The translations under genes and the position numbers were made by a program. A stretch of 64,000 bases of DNA from Thalassotalea sediminis (GTDB lineage: Bacteria > Pseudomonadota > Gammaproteobacteria > Enterobacterales > Alteromonadaceae). The stretch is taken from positions 2,480,001 through 2,544,000 of the forward strand of contig NZ_AP027361.1 of NCBI RefSeq assembly GCF_030295915.1. Direction: 5' to 3'. Below are positions 30,204 to 41,584 of the stretch, in pieces (positions within the stretch are counted from its first letter, which is position 1; every line of letters starts with the position of its first letter). Under the pieces are notes generated by a model, which made no database searches, was not told the origin of the DNA, and worked only from the letters and a program-made list of their open reading frames with translations.

Positions 30204-30698
30204 CTATAATAAACTGGGTAAAAAACTAACGACTACACCAGTAGCTATTCCAAACAGAGCTTCGCCAAGAGTTACGCGCCTTAGGTTTAGTACATTACTA
30301 TAGGCAATACACAGAGAGATTAAGGATAAACCAAAAAACCACACGATTGTATACTCCGGAAAGTTAAGGTTATTTAGTCCAATAAAATCAAAGAAGCGAG
30401 TACTGGCATTGGTTAATCCAAGCCAATCAAATATTATTTCTTCGGAAATTGTATGACCAAACAGCGCTAAGATGAAATTTGCATTGGGCCGTTTGAAAAC
30501 AGCCAGCATACCTGCGGTAAGCAATAAGATACTTGATACCAGAGGTTTGAATTGAACCCAATATTGCTGACTAAACCAACTTTCCAACCTGATACTGAAG
30601 CTTACCTGTGACGCAAAAAAAACCGTTAAGGCTAGCCCTATTATCGAAATTGCCCCGCCAATCACTGCGGTTTTCCTGATTTTGAATACTTCCTTCAC
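30204..30698 (-). CDS. Hypothetical four-helix membrane protein
   Basis: The 164-residue protein starts at a GTG preceded by AGAGA. Four hydrophobic segments lie at about 11-30, 49-66, 116-134 and 146-162. No family motif is recognised. It lies downstream of the ECF sigma/anti-sigma-like pair on the same strand with a 114-nt gap, so it may belong to that regulon. Confidence 0.55.
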   Translation of the reverse strand: MKEVFKIRKTAVIGGAISIIGLALTVFFASQVSFSIRLESWFSQQYWVQFKPLVSSILLLTAGMLAVFKRPNANFILALFGHTISEEIIFDWLGLTNASTRFFDFIGLNNLNFPEYTIVWFFGLSLISLCIAYSNVLNLRRVTLGEALFGIATGVVVSFLPSLL

Positions 30699-30812
30699 AA
30701 TGCTGTCTCTTTTAATGATGTTGGTTTGATAATTGAAATCCCAATGTTACGACTCTCTAATTAACATTTGATTTAAAGAGTGAGTAACATTGGTAATGAG
30801 ACTACGACGAGT

Positions 30813-31472
30813 TTAACTATCTGTCATCTCGATATTATTAATAAACTGTGCCATGTTGACTAAACGTTCACCGACTATAAATTGAATCGTTTTTCTGACC
30901 CAGCTGGTATTGATATTCTTATAGTGTAACTTGGTCGACAACCATGCCATAACAACAAGTAGTAACGCAGAAGATGCGGAATAAAACCAAATCATATGTG
31001 ATTCTAAATAGGCAAATAACTCGACGCCAAGCAGTACGTCAAAACCTAAAAATACATACGCTAAATAAAAAGGCGTAGACATCATCAGTAACTTAGTTAA
31101 CTGCAACTTATGGCAACAAATTTTATAAATATTTTTCTGTAGTTCCCTAACTGGCTGTGAGTAATCAACATTAGAAATCAAAACGATTTGAGCAATATTT
31201 CCAGCTAAGCCGATAATTGCAAAAACATTGAGAACCAAAGCAGAGATCTTAGTAGCTGACAATGTAAAGTCCTGCGCAATGTACTGCCCCAATAAAAAGA
31301 TGATACAGAAGAACAGTATGCTCTCGATAATACGAGCCCGCTTAATATTGGTAAGTTGTTTCATTTGCTTAGTTATTTTCATTTCAGTCAACATTGATTG
31401 ATTTATTTTAATGGCTGCTGCATTGTCATTACTTTGCTGTAACCAAGTGTTTTTCATCTCATCTAAATTCAT
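30813..31472 (-). CDS. Membrane protein, probable anti-sigma partner
   Basis: The 219-residue protein has an N-terminal cytosolic segment of about 50 residues (MNLDEMKNTWLQQ) followed by four membrane helices. I chose the ATG at 31472, which has GGAG 7 nt upstream and lies 1 nt after the sigma factor stop; a TTG at 31493 would overlap the sigma gene. Its position right after an ECF sigma gene and its short N-terminal cytosolic domain suggest an anti-sigma role. There is no zinc-binding HxxxCxxC motif. Confidence 0.65.
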   Translation of the reverse strand: MNLDEMKNTWLQQSNDNAAAIKINQSMLTEMKITKQMKQLTNIKRARIIESILFFCIIFLLGQYIAQDFTLSATKISALVLNVFAIIGLAGNIAQIVLISNVDYSQPVRELQKNIYKICCHKLQLTKLLMMSTPFYLAYVFLGFDVLLGVELFAYLESHMIWFYSASSALLLVVMAWLSTKLHYKNINTSWVRKTIQFIVGERLVNMAQFINNIEMTDS

Positions 31473-31473
31473 G

Positions 31474-31980
31474 TTATGACTCCAATGTCTCAAATTGATT
31501 TCTCAACTTTTCTTTAATTCGGTTTATTCGCGTAGCTACATTTGTTTTACTAATGCCTAAGCTATTAGCAATGCTGTCGTAGGATTCACTTTCCAGATAA
31601 AGCAACATAATCGCTTTGTTGACCTTGTCGAGTTGTGAAATAAAGCGATATAACTGCTTTATTTCTTCACTCCGCTCTCCTTCTAGAGGCTCGTCTGCAA
31701 TATGTACGATACTCTCTTCATTAACAGTAACTTTATTTTCTCGCTTACTCCCTTTCCGATAGTAAGAAATGGCGACATTGAGCGCGATTCGGTACATCCA
31801 AGTAGAAAATTTATATGCGTTGTTGTACTTGTCAAAAGCTACCCACATAGTTGTTAGTATTTCTTGAGCGAGGTCTTGTCTTTCATCTTGATTTTGACAG
31901 TATGAATTTACGACCTTATAAATAATGCCTTTATGCTCTTCAATTGCTTGAACAAATAACGCTTTTTTTGTTGTGTTCAT
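31474..31980 (-). CDS. ECF-type RNA polymerase sigma factor
   Basis: The 168-residue protein has sigma region 2 (DLAQEILTTMWVAFDKYNNAYKFSTWMYRIALNVA) and region 4 (LDKVNKAIMLLYLESESYDSIANSLGISKTNVATRINRIKEKL), separated by a short linker, as in group IV sigma factors. A GGGAAC motif 30 nt upstream of the ATG (32010-32015, read on the minus strand) resembles an ECF -35 element and hints at autoregulation. It is followed directly by its putative membrane partner. Confidence 0.9.
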   Translation of the reverse strand: MNTTKKALFVQAIEEHKGIIYKVVNSYCQNQDERQDLAQEILTTMWVAFDKYNNAYKFSTWMYRIALNVAISYYRKGSKRENKVTVNEESIVHIADEPLEGERSEEIKQLYRFISQLDKVNKAIMLLYLESESYDSIANSLGISKTNVATRINRIKEKLRNQFETLES

Positions 31981-32377
31981 TCACACTCTCTTGCCAAATT
32001 ATTATTGATGTTCCCTAACTATTAAGTCTTAGGTGTCATAACAAACGCCGCCGTCTCAATGCATAGACAATTTAATTTGTCGTGGCTATCTAATTATTCG
32101 CATCATTAATGAAATAGTCACAAAAAAATATGATTTAATAGCAAAAAAACAAATTGATTGATTGATTGATTGAGCGAAGTGTAATACTAATCAAGAAACC
32201 ATAACTTCAATGGCTTACTTTCAGCAAGAGTGGATAAATTCGATATAAAAACGGCTAAAAATTGTCTAGGTTTTGGATGTCGATTCACACTTTTACAGCC
32301 TTGTTCCCACCGTTTAGAGATCTATTATTTATATCGCTATTATTCTTTTATTCTGACAAAATAAAGGGACAAACTTA
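31981..32377. other. Divergent intergenic region with a tetranucleotide repeat
   Basis: No gene is seen in these 397 AT-rich bases. They hold a GGGAAC element near the sigma gene, five tandem copies of ATTG (32153-32172), and the ribosome site AAGGGA before the AraC-type gene at 32378. Confidence 0.6.
32153..32172. repeat. Tandem (ATTG)x5 microsatellite
   Basis: Five uninterrupted copies of ATTG lie 205 nt upstream of the AraC-type ATG. Such repeats can slip during replication; here the tract is outside coding sequence and any effect would be on promoter spacing. Confidence 0.8.
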
Positions 32378-33457
32378 ATGTTAGAACAAAGGTTATCATT
32401 GGACATTACGCTTTCAAATATTCAAGTTATTGAATTATTTTTCAGGTTTTGTGCTGTTGGTCAACTTGGGTTGCTCATCGCTTATTTAGTAAAAAAATAT
32501 CCCTCGCTACCATTAGCTCAAATAACACTAATTACATGTTTGATATCCTACATTCTGCTAACGGCTCCCATCGAAGATCATCACTACGGAAACTTACGTA
32601 ATATTTTATTACTTGGCACCGATTTAACACCATTTGCCGTATTATGGTTCACGTTAAGTAAGTTAGAGAAAAACTTTACGTTACGACAACAACCCATTTG
32701 GTTATTAATACCCACAGCGTTGTGGCTACTCATCTTAAGTTACGTATTCTTAGTACTACATGGGCGTAGTGTAATACATGACGTTAACCATGCAGTTGGA
32801 ATTATGGTTTTACTCTCGGTTATTTATCTATGTTTGTCTGAGTATATGGATGATCTAGACAATAATCGTCGCAATACGCGTTTATTAATGGTCATATTTT
32901 GTTGCTTTTATATGGTCGGGCTCGTTTCTTTTGAGTTTATATACCAAGACATTCGTGATACCTCGGCCTTTGGTTTAACAAATGCATTTATTATTTTTTT
33001 ACTGGTTAACGTAATTGCGTCAAAGCGTATATCACCAAAGAGCGCTCTTACCAATACAGAGATGGCTCTAAAGCAAAGCTTAAAACCTCAAGGTGTAACG
33101 AGAAACAACAAAGAAACTGTTGAATCGAAACAACTCATCGCGTTAAACAAATTAATGCATGATGGCGTATTTTTACAACAAGGTCTCACCATTGGCAAAT
33201 TATCAGCATTGCTAAAGTTACCACCACACCAACTTCGTCAACTGATAAATCAGCAATTAGGGTTTAGTAACTTTTCTCACTATCTAAATAGTTATCGTAT
33301 CCCTTGGGTATGTGAACAACTTCAAGATGTCTCTAAAAAACAACTACCCATACTGACGTTAGCGCTCGAAGCAGGCTATGGTTCAATTGCGCCATTTAAC
33401 CGTGCATTTAAAGCAACAACGGGTCAAACGCCGAAACAATATCGTGATCAATTTTAA
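32378..33457 (+). CDS. Membrane-bound AraC-family transcriptional regulator
   Basis: The 359-residue protein has an N-terminal half with about seven membrane helices and a C-terminal AraC-type double helix-turn-helix. The latter has LTIGKLSALLKLPPHQLRQLINQQLGFSNFSHYLNSYRI, then ILTLALEAGYGSIAPFNRAFKATTGQTPKQYR. This architecture senses something in or outside the membrane and binds DNA directly. AAGGGA lies upstream of the ATG. The next gene, a beta-lactamase-like hydrolase, follows by 85 nt on the same strand and is its likely target. Confidence 0.88.
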   Translation: MLEQRLSLDITLSNIQVIELFFRFCAVGQLGLLIAYLVKKYPSLPLAQITLITCLISYILLTAPIEDHHYGNLRNILLLGTDLTPFAVLWFTLSKLEKNFTLRQQPIWLLIPTALWLLILSYVFLVLHGRSVIHDVNHAVGIMVLLSVIYLCLSEYMDDLDNNRRNTRLLMVIFCCFYMVGLVSFEFIYQDIRDTSAFGLTNAFIIFLLVNVIASKRISPKSALTNTEMALKQSLKPQGVTRNNKETVESKQLIALNKLMHDGVFLQQGLTIGKLSALLKLPPHQLRQLINQQLGFSNFSHYLNSYRIPWVCEQLQDVSKKQLPILTLALEAGYGSIAPFNRAFKATTGQTPKQYRDQF

Positions 33458-33542
33458 AAATGATCTGCATTTTTTATTTTTGATAAGACGAAATAACAAT
33501 AAAAACATCTAATAAGCGCTTTTATTCATTTAAGGAATTGCT

Positions 33543-34805
33543 ATGAAAAAAGCGCTGATCATTATATTTATTTTACTACTTATGTTGGTATACAAAAGCT
33601 GGCCCGTTTATCAGGGCTTAGCTTATCGTGATATGGTACCCATGCTAGGAGGAAACTACGTATCTTGGCCGAGTGAACAACCTAAAACCAATGAAGTGTA
33701 CGATGTGCGTTTCAAGCATACCGCCAAGCAAGCTTTACACGCCCTTGCCTTACATCAAAAAAATATTGCAGCACCAGGCTATACAGCTGCTGTCGCCATC
33801 AAGGGTAAACTTGTATGGGCAGGTAGTGTAGGCTGGGCGGATATCGCTAATAAAACTCAAATGACAACTAACACGCAACTTAGAATTGGCAGCACATCAA
33901 AAGCAGTAACGGCAACGGGGCTTGCACGATTAGTTGACAACAATAAGCTTCACTTAGACACACCATTAAAAGACTATTTTGAAAGCGTTCCAAATCCACA
34001 GTGGGCAAATATAACCGCCAGACAATTAGCCGCTCATATGTCTGGTCTCCCACATTACGGAGACAACACAGAAACACTGGGGATGCTAAAAATGTTAAGC
34101 GCTCAAAATCATATTGAAGACCCTTTTGAAGCCATCAAACTATTTGACGAAAGCGAACTGTTATTTGCTCCAGGAGAACAATTTAGTTATTCAAGTTTAG
34201 GAACTATCGTACTAAGTGCACTTATGCAAAACAATGCGGAAATGCGTTATCAAACCCATATGCAACAAGCGGTATTTAAGCCACTAGCCATGAATGCGAC
34301 GTTTTCAGAAACCCCAAACCATTCTAGCGATAAACTCGCAACATTTTATTGGCAAGATAAACAAACTCCCACTCGACTAAAGGCGTGGTATGACGTTGAT
34401 TTAAGTCACCGTTTAGCCGGTGGTGGTTGGGTGTCCACGTCCAAAGATTTAGTAACATTAGCTCAAGGTTTTATGGATAACCATTTTATTTCTGCGCAAA
34501 CAAGGGATACGTTTTGGACACCGCAAAAAACAAACAATGGTGAGATTAACCCACAAAGATACGGTATTGGTTGGCGTGTTCATGATTTAGACTTAGGTGA
34601 AAGCTACCCATCACTTACTTATATTCATCATGGAGGCGTATCTGCAGGCGCACAAAGCTTTTTAATGGTTATTCCAAAATATCAATTGTCATTAGCAATT
34701 AATGCCAATATCAGAACCGAAGTATTCAATGACTTTGCGAGTGTTTCCTTCGATATTCTAAGACTATTCATCGACGAAATAGAAACACAACATCATAAAG
34801 ATTAA
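33543..34805 (+). CDS. Class C beta-lactamase-like serine hydrolase
   Basis: The 420-residue protein has an N-terminal signal or anchor helix (residues 4-17). The Ser-x-x-Lys motif is S117-T-S-K120, the tyrosine motif appears as YSSLG, and the third motif appears as HHGG near residue 360. This is the penicillin-binding-protein/AmpC fold, but most members are esterases or D-aminopeptidases; beta-lactamase activity cannot be inferred. AAGGA lies upstream of the ATG. It is preceded by a membrane AraC regulator on the same strand. Confidence 0.85.
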   Translation: MKKALIIIFILLLMLVYKSWPVYQGLAYRDMVPMLGGNYVSWPSEQPKTNEVYDVRFKHTAKQALHALALHQKNIAAPGYTAAVAIKGKLVWAGSVGWADIANKTQMTTNTQLRIGSTSKAVTATGLARLVDNNKLHLDTPLKDYFESVPNPQWANITARQLAAHMSGLPHYGDNTETLGMLKMLSAQNHIEDPFEAIKLFDESELLFAPGEQFSYSSLGTIVLSALMQNNAEMRYQTHMQQAVFKPLAMNATFSETPNHSSDKLATFYWQDKQTPTRLKAWYDVDLSHRLAGGGWVSTSKDLVTLAQGFMDNHFISAQTRDTFWTPQKTNNGEINPQRYGIGWRVHDLDLGESYPSLTYIHHGGVSAGAQSFLMVIPKYQLSLAINANIRTEVFNDFASVSFDILRLFIDEIETQHHKD

Positions 34806-34814
34806 AAAGAGTAC

Positions 34815-34847
34815 AATGAGTAAAACGAATAGCTCGTTTTACTCATT
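34815..34847. terminator. Terminator-like hairpin between the serine hydrolase gene and katG
   Basis: The arms AATGAGTAAAACGA (34815-34828) and TCGTTTTACTCATT (34834-34847) pair perfectly over 14 bp with a 5-nt loop. On the minus strand a CTTTTT follows shortly after. It lies between convergent genes and probably serves both. Confidence 0.7.
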
Positions 34848-34902
34848 GGTATAATGGTATTAACATCCATTAATAGCACTTTAACTTCATAAAAAGTAGC
34901 CA

Positions 34903-37098
<2,196 letters not shown>

Positions 37099-37100
37099 TC

Positions 37101-37128
37101 AGTATAGGGCACCAATATTATTTGTCTA
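37101..37128 (-). promoter_or_regulatory. Predicted katG promoter
   Basis: On the minus strand TAGACA (37123-37128) and TATACT (37101-37106) are spaced by 16 nt, and the -10 lies 41 nt from the katG ATG. No clear OxyR site was identified by eye. Confidence 0.5.
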
Positions 37129-37208
37129 AAAACTCAATTAACATTTTGATCTCGTTAAAAAATGATTAGTAATTTACATTTACGGGAAACGTTGTCGAGA
37201 ATTTAACT

Positions 37209-38417
37209 TCATAATTTTTTGGGCAGTTTCGTTGATATAGCCGCGGTAAGTAAAATAAAACTAAACGAAATAGCTAAACAAGCAATTAATCCATACGCTT
37301 GAAAAATCCAACCGGATAACACCGTACCAAGTAATCGTCCTAAGGCATTCGCCATATAATAAAAGCCAACGTCTAATGACACACCATCAGCATCAGCCAT
37401 ACTAACGATTAAATAACTATGTAATGACGAGTTTACGGCAAATAAAGCGCCAAAAATAAGCAGGCCAACAATAAGCAAAACACTTGTCGACCATTGAAAA
37501 TATAAAGCAAAGCAAATGAGTAACGTTACAAACGATAACAACAGTGCCCATGTCACCGTTTCTTTCGCAACTGACATGCCCTTTTCAAGATTAAAAAGCG
37601 TCGGCGCAACTGACTGAACAATGCCATATCCAATAACCCACAAGGCAAGAAAACCACCTACATGCCAATGATCCCAGTTAAACGTTTGCGATAAAAACAC
37701 AGGTAAGGCGACGACAAACCAAACATCACGGGCGGCAAAGAGAAACAGCCGTGCCGCTGACAAGATATTAATCGCCCTGCTTTTAGAAAAAATTTCACTA
37801 AATTTAGGTTTATTTTTTGCTTTACCTAAATCTTGCTTTAACGCGACTATACTAAAACACCAAATAAGTGACAGCACAATGGCCATCAGTAGCATTGCCC
37901 CTTTAAACGATAACAAGGTCAGTAATAAACCGCCTAAAAAGAAACCAATACCTTTCAACGCATTCTTAGAGCCGGTTAAAATCGCCACCCACTTAAATAA
38001 CGTACCTTCTTGCCCGCTTGCCACTAACATTTTAATGGAGCTTTTCGCACTCATTTTATTCAGATCTTTTGCGATCCCTGAAAGCGCTTGAGCAGCCATA
38101 ACATACACTACCGTTAACCAGTCTTGTGATGCTGTGAGCATTAATAGAGAAACAATTTGCAGTACCAAACCAAGGTTCATGGTTTTATTTAACCCAAGCC
38201 TTGCGCCTAGATAGCCACCAAAAAGATTGGTTATCACGCCAAAAATTTCATAAAAAAGAAACAACATCGCGATGCTTAGTGGCGAATACCCTAATTGATG
38301 AAAATACAACACCACTAACATGCGCAATGCGCCATCAGTTAAGGTAAACGCCCAATAATTACCCGTAATAATCAAGTACTGCTTGATATCACTTGGTAAA
38401 CTTGCAAGTTGTTTCAT
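37209..38417 (-). CDS. arsJ: ArsJ, organoarsenical (1-arseno-3-phosphoglycerate) efflux MFS transporter
   Basis: The 402-residue protein has about twelve membrane helices. The N-terminus is highly characteristic of ArsJ (QYLIITGNYWAFTLTDGALR, then LGYSPLSIAMLFLFYEIFGV). In the described pathway GAPDH forms the unstable product 1-arseno-3-phosphoglycerate and ArsJ exports it, giving arsenate resistance. Here it follows the gapdh gene by 21 nt in the arsR-acr3-gapdh-arsJ order, which strongly supports the call. Confidence 0.93.
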   Translation of the reverse strand: MKQLASLPSDIKQYLIITGNYWAFTLTDGALRMLVVLYFHQLGYSPLSIAMLFLFYEIFGVITNLFGGYLGARLGLNKTMNLGLVLQIVSLLMLTASQDWLTVVYVMAAQALSGIAKDLNKMSAKSSIKMLVASGQEGTLFKWVAILTGSKNALKGIGFFLGGLLLTLLSFKGAMLLMAIVLSLIWCFSIVALKQDLGKAKNKPKFSEIFSKSRAINILSAARLFLFAARDVWFVVALPVFLSQTFNWDHWHVGGFLALWVIGYGIVQSVAPTLFNLEKGMSVAKETVTWALLLSFVTLLICFALYFQWSTSVLLIVGLLIFGALFAVNSSLHSYLIVSMADADGVSLDVGFYYMANALGRLLGTVLSGWIFQAYGLIACLAISFSFILLTAAISTKLPKKL

Positions 38418-38438
38418 TTAATCGTTTCCAGAAAATCT

Positions 38439-39452
38439 TTATTTAACGTCAATGCTTTTCGCTACTTTAAAGACTAGCTCTGCACTACGATTTGCATAAC
38501 CCCATTCGTTGTCGTACCACGCATAAATCTTAACTTGTGTCTCATTAACCACCATGGTTGATAACGCATCAACAATGCTTGAACGAGGATCTGTTTTATA
38601 ATCAACCGACACTAAGGGCTTTTCTTCATAACCTAAAATGCCAGCAAGCTCTTGATCTGCAGCTTGTTTAAACCACTCGTTTAATTCTTCTGCACTAGTT
38701 TCTCTTTCAACTTCAAAAACACAATCAGTAATTGAAGCATTCGCTAGCGGTACTCTTATCGCATGGCCATTTAATCGCCCTTTTAGCTCAGGAAAAATAT
38801 GAGTGATCGCGGTTGCAGAGCCTGTTGTCGTTGGGATTAAACTCATCCCACAAGCACGCGCACGTCTTAAGTCTTTATGAGGGGCATCGAGAATAGTTTG
38901 GGTATTGGTAATATCATGAATGGTTGTCATTGAACCGTGTTTTATGCCAATTTTTTCTTGTAACACTTTCACAATGGGCGCCAGACAGTTTGTTGTGCAA
39001 GAAGCGGCTGTCACAATGTCGTAGGTGTTTTCGTCATAAAGATTATCATTAACCCCCATCACGATATTTAATACGCCCTTTTCTTTAACTGGCGCTGTCA
39101 CAACCACCTTTTTAACACCTTGTGCAAGATATTTTTCCAATAGCGCTTTGGTTTTCATTTTACCTGACGCCTCTAACACTAAATCACATTTCGACCAATC
39201 GGTTTGCTCTATCGCGCTATTTTGCGTTACAGCTATCGCTTGGCCATCAATAATTAACTGATCATCAGCATGACTGACGTCATGTGGCCAAATGCCATGT
39301 ACAGAATCATATTTTAATAAATGCGCTAACGTTTCAGCATTACCCGCAGGGTCGTTGATATGAACAAATTCTATATCTTTATTTGCAAAAGCCGCTCTTA
39401 ACGTTAAGCGCCCCATACGACCAAAACCGTTGATTCCTACTTTGATTGTCAT
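38439..39452 (-). CDS. Arsenic-operon glyceraldehyde-3-phosphate dehydrogenase
   Basis: The 337-residue protein has an NAD-binding N-terminus ([13 protein letters not shown]) and the catalytic motif SCTTNC with Cys152. Family knowledge of ars operons indicates that it uses arsenate in place of phosphate to form 1-arseno-3-phosphoglycerate for ArsJ. I chose the ATG at 39452, which starts directly at the Rossmann fold; the in-frame TTG at 39482 would add a 10-residue tail, and AGGG lies about 11 nt before the ATG. It is flanked by acr3 and arsJ on the same strand. Confidence 0.93.
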   Translation of the reverse strand: MTIKVGINGFGRMGRLTLRAAFANKDIEFVHINDPAGNAETLAHLLKYDSVHGIWPHDVSHADDQLIIDGQAIAVTQNSAIEQTDWSKCDLVLEASGKMKTKALLEKYLAQGVKKVVVTAPVKEKGVLNIVMGVNDNLYDENTYDIVTAASCTTNCLAPIVKVLQEKIGIKHGSMTTIHDITNTQTILDAPHKDLRRARACGMSLIPTTTGSATAITHIFPELKGRLNGHAIRVPLANASITDCVFEVERETSAEELNEWFKQAADQELAGILGYEEKPLVSVDYKTDPRSSIVDALSTMVVNETQVKIYAWYDNEWGYANRSAELVFKVAKSIDVK

Positions 39453-39498
39453 TTTTAACGTTTCCCTTATTAATGATTTCAAATTTGCTTAATTATGA

Positions 39499-40521
39499 TT
39501 ACTTTTCAAACCAGTGTTGTGTGCGATTTACAAAAGCAACGAGCGACAGCATTACGGGGACTTCAACGAGCACACCAACTACCGTTGCCAACGCTGCACC
39601 TGAATGCAACCCAAACAGTGAAATAGCAACTGCAACCGCTAACTCAAAAAAATTCGATGTACCAATTAAACAGGCAGGTGCTGCAATATTCTGTTTTAAT
39701 TTGAACTTTAACGCCGCAAAATAAGCTAAGAAAAATATGCCGTAGGTTTGTAATATTAATGGGATGGCAATAAGTACAATAGTTTGTGGTTGTTCAATTA
39801 TGCGTTGTGCCTGAAAGCCAAAAAGCAAAACGACTGTTAGTAATAACCCGATAATGGAAAATGGTTTTAACTGCGCTAAAAAACGACTAATTGCTTGATT
39901 ATTTTGCCCACTTCGGTTGAGCCTAGTTCGTGTAATAACGCCCGCAATTAAAGGCAACACTACATATAAAATAACTGAATAAAACAATGTTTCCCAAGGT
40001 ACGCTTATTTCTGCAACACCTAATAAAAACGCAGCTATAGGTGCAAAGGCGAAAATCATAATAATGTCATTTACCGACACTTGAACTAAAGTATAATTTG
40101 CATCACCTTTCGTTAATTGCGACCAAACAAAAACCATGGCAGTACATGGCGCAACACCAAGTAATATCATCCCTGCAATATATTCTTGCGCGGATTCTGG
40201 GCTCACCATATCGATAAATAACACTTCAAAAAATAACCAGCCTAATGCTGCCATTGAAAACGGCTTTATTAACCAATTAATGATTAACGTAAGTATTAAG
40301 CCAGATGGATTTTTCCCGACCTCTTTAATCGTCGAAAAATCAATTTGCACCATCATGGGGTAAATCATTAACCAAATGAAAACAGCAACAATAACATTTA
40401 CCTGGGCGATTTCAACGTCAGCAACCCATGCAAAAAATGCTGGAAAGCTCACACCGAAAAGCACACCACAAGTGATACATAACGCAACCCAAAACGATAA
40501 ATAACGTTCAAAAAATCCCAT
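39499..40521 (-). CDS. acr3: ACR3-family arsenite efflux transporter
   Basis: Acr3 extrudes arsenite across the inner membrane using the proton motive force. The 340-residue protein has about ten membrane helices. The characteristic helix contains [19 protein letters not shown] with the essential Cys126, followed by [20 protein letters not shown]. It lies 12 nt after arsR and upstream of gapdh-arsJ, so one operon covers both arsenite export and the arsenate route. Confidence 0.95.
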   Translation of the reverse strand: MGFFERYLSFWVALCITCGVLFGVSFPAFFAWVADVEIAQVNVIVAVFIWLMIYPMMVQIDFSTIKEVGKNPSGLILTLIINWLIKPFSMAALGWLFFEVLFIDMVSPESAQEYIAGMILLGVAPCTAMVFVWSQLTKGDANYTLVQVSVNDIIMIFAFAPIAAFLLGVAEISVPWETLFYSVILYVVLPLIAGVITRTRLNRSGQNNQAISRFLAQLKPFSIIGLLLTVVLLFGFQAQRIIEQPQTIVLIAIPLILQTYGIFFLAYFAALKFKLKQNIAAPACLIGTSNFFELAVAVAISLFGLHSGAALATVVGVLVEVPVMLSLVAFVNRTQHWFEK

Positions 40522-40533
40522 GAAACAATGCTC

Positions 40534-40911
40534 CTATTGGCAACAAACCGCGACACGCGTGGGCCTATCACCCATCATCTGTAATCGCTGCATTTCTTGT
40601 TTAATAAACTGTGGAGAACTGTCTAATGTTGTCTTTAAGACATTTTTCATCCACTGTGGTGATCTCGGGTGCAATGAATAAAACACCCATTGTTGATATT
40701 TTCTATCTGTTAATAAGCCTAGTTTTCTCAATTGTGCTAAATGCCTTGAAACCTTTGGTTGACTACTTTCCTGTAACGCTGTCATCAGCTCGCAAACACA
40801 CACTTCGTTTTCTAATAAGATAATCAGTAATGACTTTAATCGAATATCATCGGCTAGCGCCTTATAGAACAACGTTGGCGTTAATTTTTCAACCATGTGT
40901 AAATCAGCCAT
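40534..40911 (-). CDS. arsR: ArsR-family arsenic-responsive repressor
   Basis: The 125-residue winged-helix repressor carries Cys38-Val-Cys40 in the sensing helix (ENEVCVCELM) and a C-terminal Cys123-Cys124 pair, candidates for arsenite ligands. The recognition helix is in SSQPKVSRHLAQLRKLGLL. It is the first gene of the ars operon, and a near-perfect palindrome over its promoter suggests autorepression. GGAAGG lies about 12 nt before the ATG. Confidence 0.95.
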   Translation of the reverse strand: MADLHMVEKLTPTLFYKALADDIRLKSLLIILLENEVCVCELMTALQESSQPKVSRHLAQLRKLGLLTDRKYQQWVFYSLHPRSPQWMKNVLKTTLDSSPQFIKQEMQRLQMMGDRPTRVAVCCQ

Positions 40912-40930
40912 ATCTCATGTGACCTTCCAA

Positions 40931-40981
40931 TAGTATATAACAAATTAATTATATACTAAATTTATTATATATTTATGACAA
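40931..40981 (-). promoter_or_regulatory. ars promoter and ArsR operator
   Basis: The palindrome TAGTATATAA-N8-TTATATACTA (40931-40958) has two perfect 10-bp arms. On the minus strand a -35 TTGTCA (40976-40981) lies 17 nt from TAGTAT (40953-40958), so the -10 sits inside the palindrome arm. A bound repressor would block RNA polymerase directly. Confidence 0.7.
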
Positions 40982-41078
40982 CCATTCATTGAGCAAATAA
41001 ATCCATCACCAACCTAGTCGCATAGCATTCTACTTGATAAAATAATTGAAAATTCGTACCACAAAATGAGTCAATTTC

Positions 41079-41498
41079 ATGAAATTTCTTCACACCATGA
41101 TCCGCGTCACCGACGTGGAAGCATCATTAGACTTTTTTATTAATAAATTAGGATTAATCGAAACCAACCGTTATGACGTGCCAGCAGGTAAATTTACCTT
41201 AATCTTTCTGGCCACCGAGCAAGGGGCACCAGAAATTGAATTAACACATAACTGGGATTCAGATGAAGTGTACGATGCCGGCAGAAACTTTGGTCATTTA
41301 GCCTTTGAAGTTGATGATATTTATGCAACTTGCCAACATTTGATGGACAATGGCGTGGTCATTAATAGACCACCAAGATGCGGTCATATGGCATTTGTAA
41401 AATCACCCGATGGTATTTCTATTGAACTATTACAAAAAGGTGATGCGCTACCTGTACAAGAACCATGGCAAAGCATGGAAAACATCGGTAGTTGGTAA
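41079..41498 (+). CDS. gloA: Lactoylglutathione lyase (glyoxalase I)
   Basis: GloA converts the hemithioacetal of methylglyoxal and glutathione to S-lactoylglutathione. The 139-residue protein shows the four metal ligands in order: His5, the Glu in PEIELTHNW, the His in [10 protein letters not shown], and the Glu in [10 protein letters not shown]. It is transcribed away from arsR with 167 nt between. A strong terminator follows it. Confidence 0.96.
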   Translation: MKFLHTMIRVTDVEASLDFFINKLGLIETNRYDVPAGKFTLIFLATEQGAPEIELTHNWDSDEVYDAGRNFGHLAFEVDDIYATCQHLMDNGVVINRPPRCGHMAFVKSPDGISIELLQKGDALPVQEPWQSMENIGSW

Positions 41499-41523
41499 CC
41501 ATTAAGGCGATAAATTATCAATT

Positions 41524-41552
41524 AAAAAAGCGTGCTATCAGCACGCTTTTTT
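41524..41552. terminator. Terminator after gloA
   Basis: The arms AAAAAAGCGTGCT (41524-41536) and AGCACGCTTTTTT (41540-41552) form a perfect 13-bp stem. It can act on both strands, serving gloA and the convergent gene. Confidence 0.9.
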
Positions 41553-41584
41553 GTTCGGTTCTTCCGTTTTTATATTACCTACTC

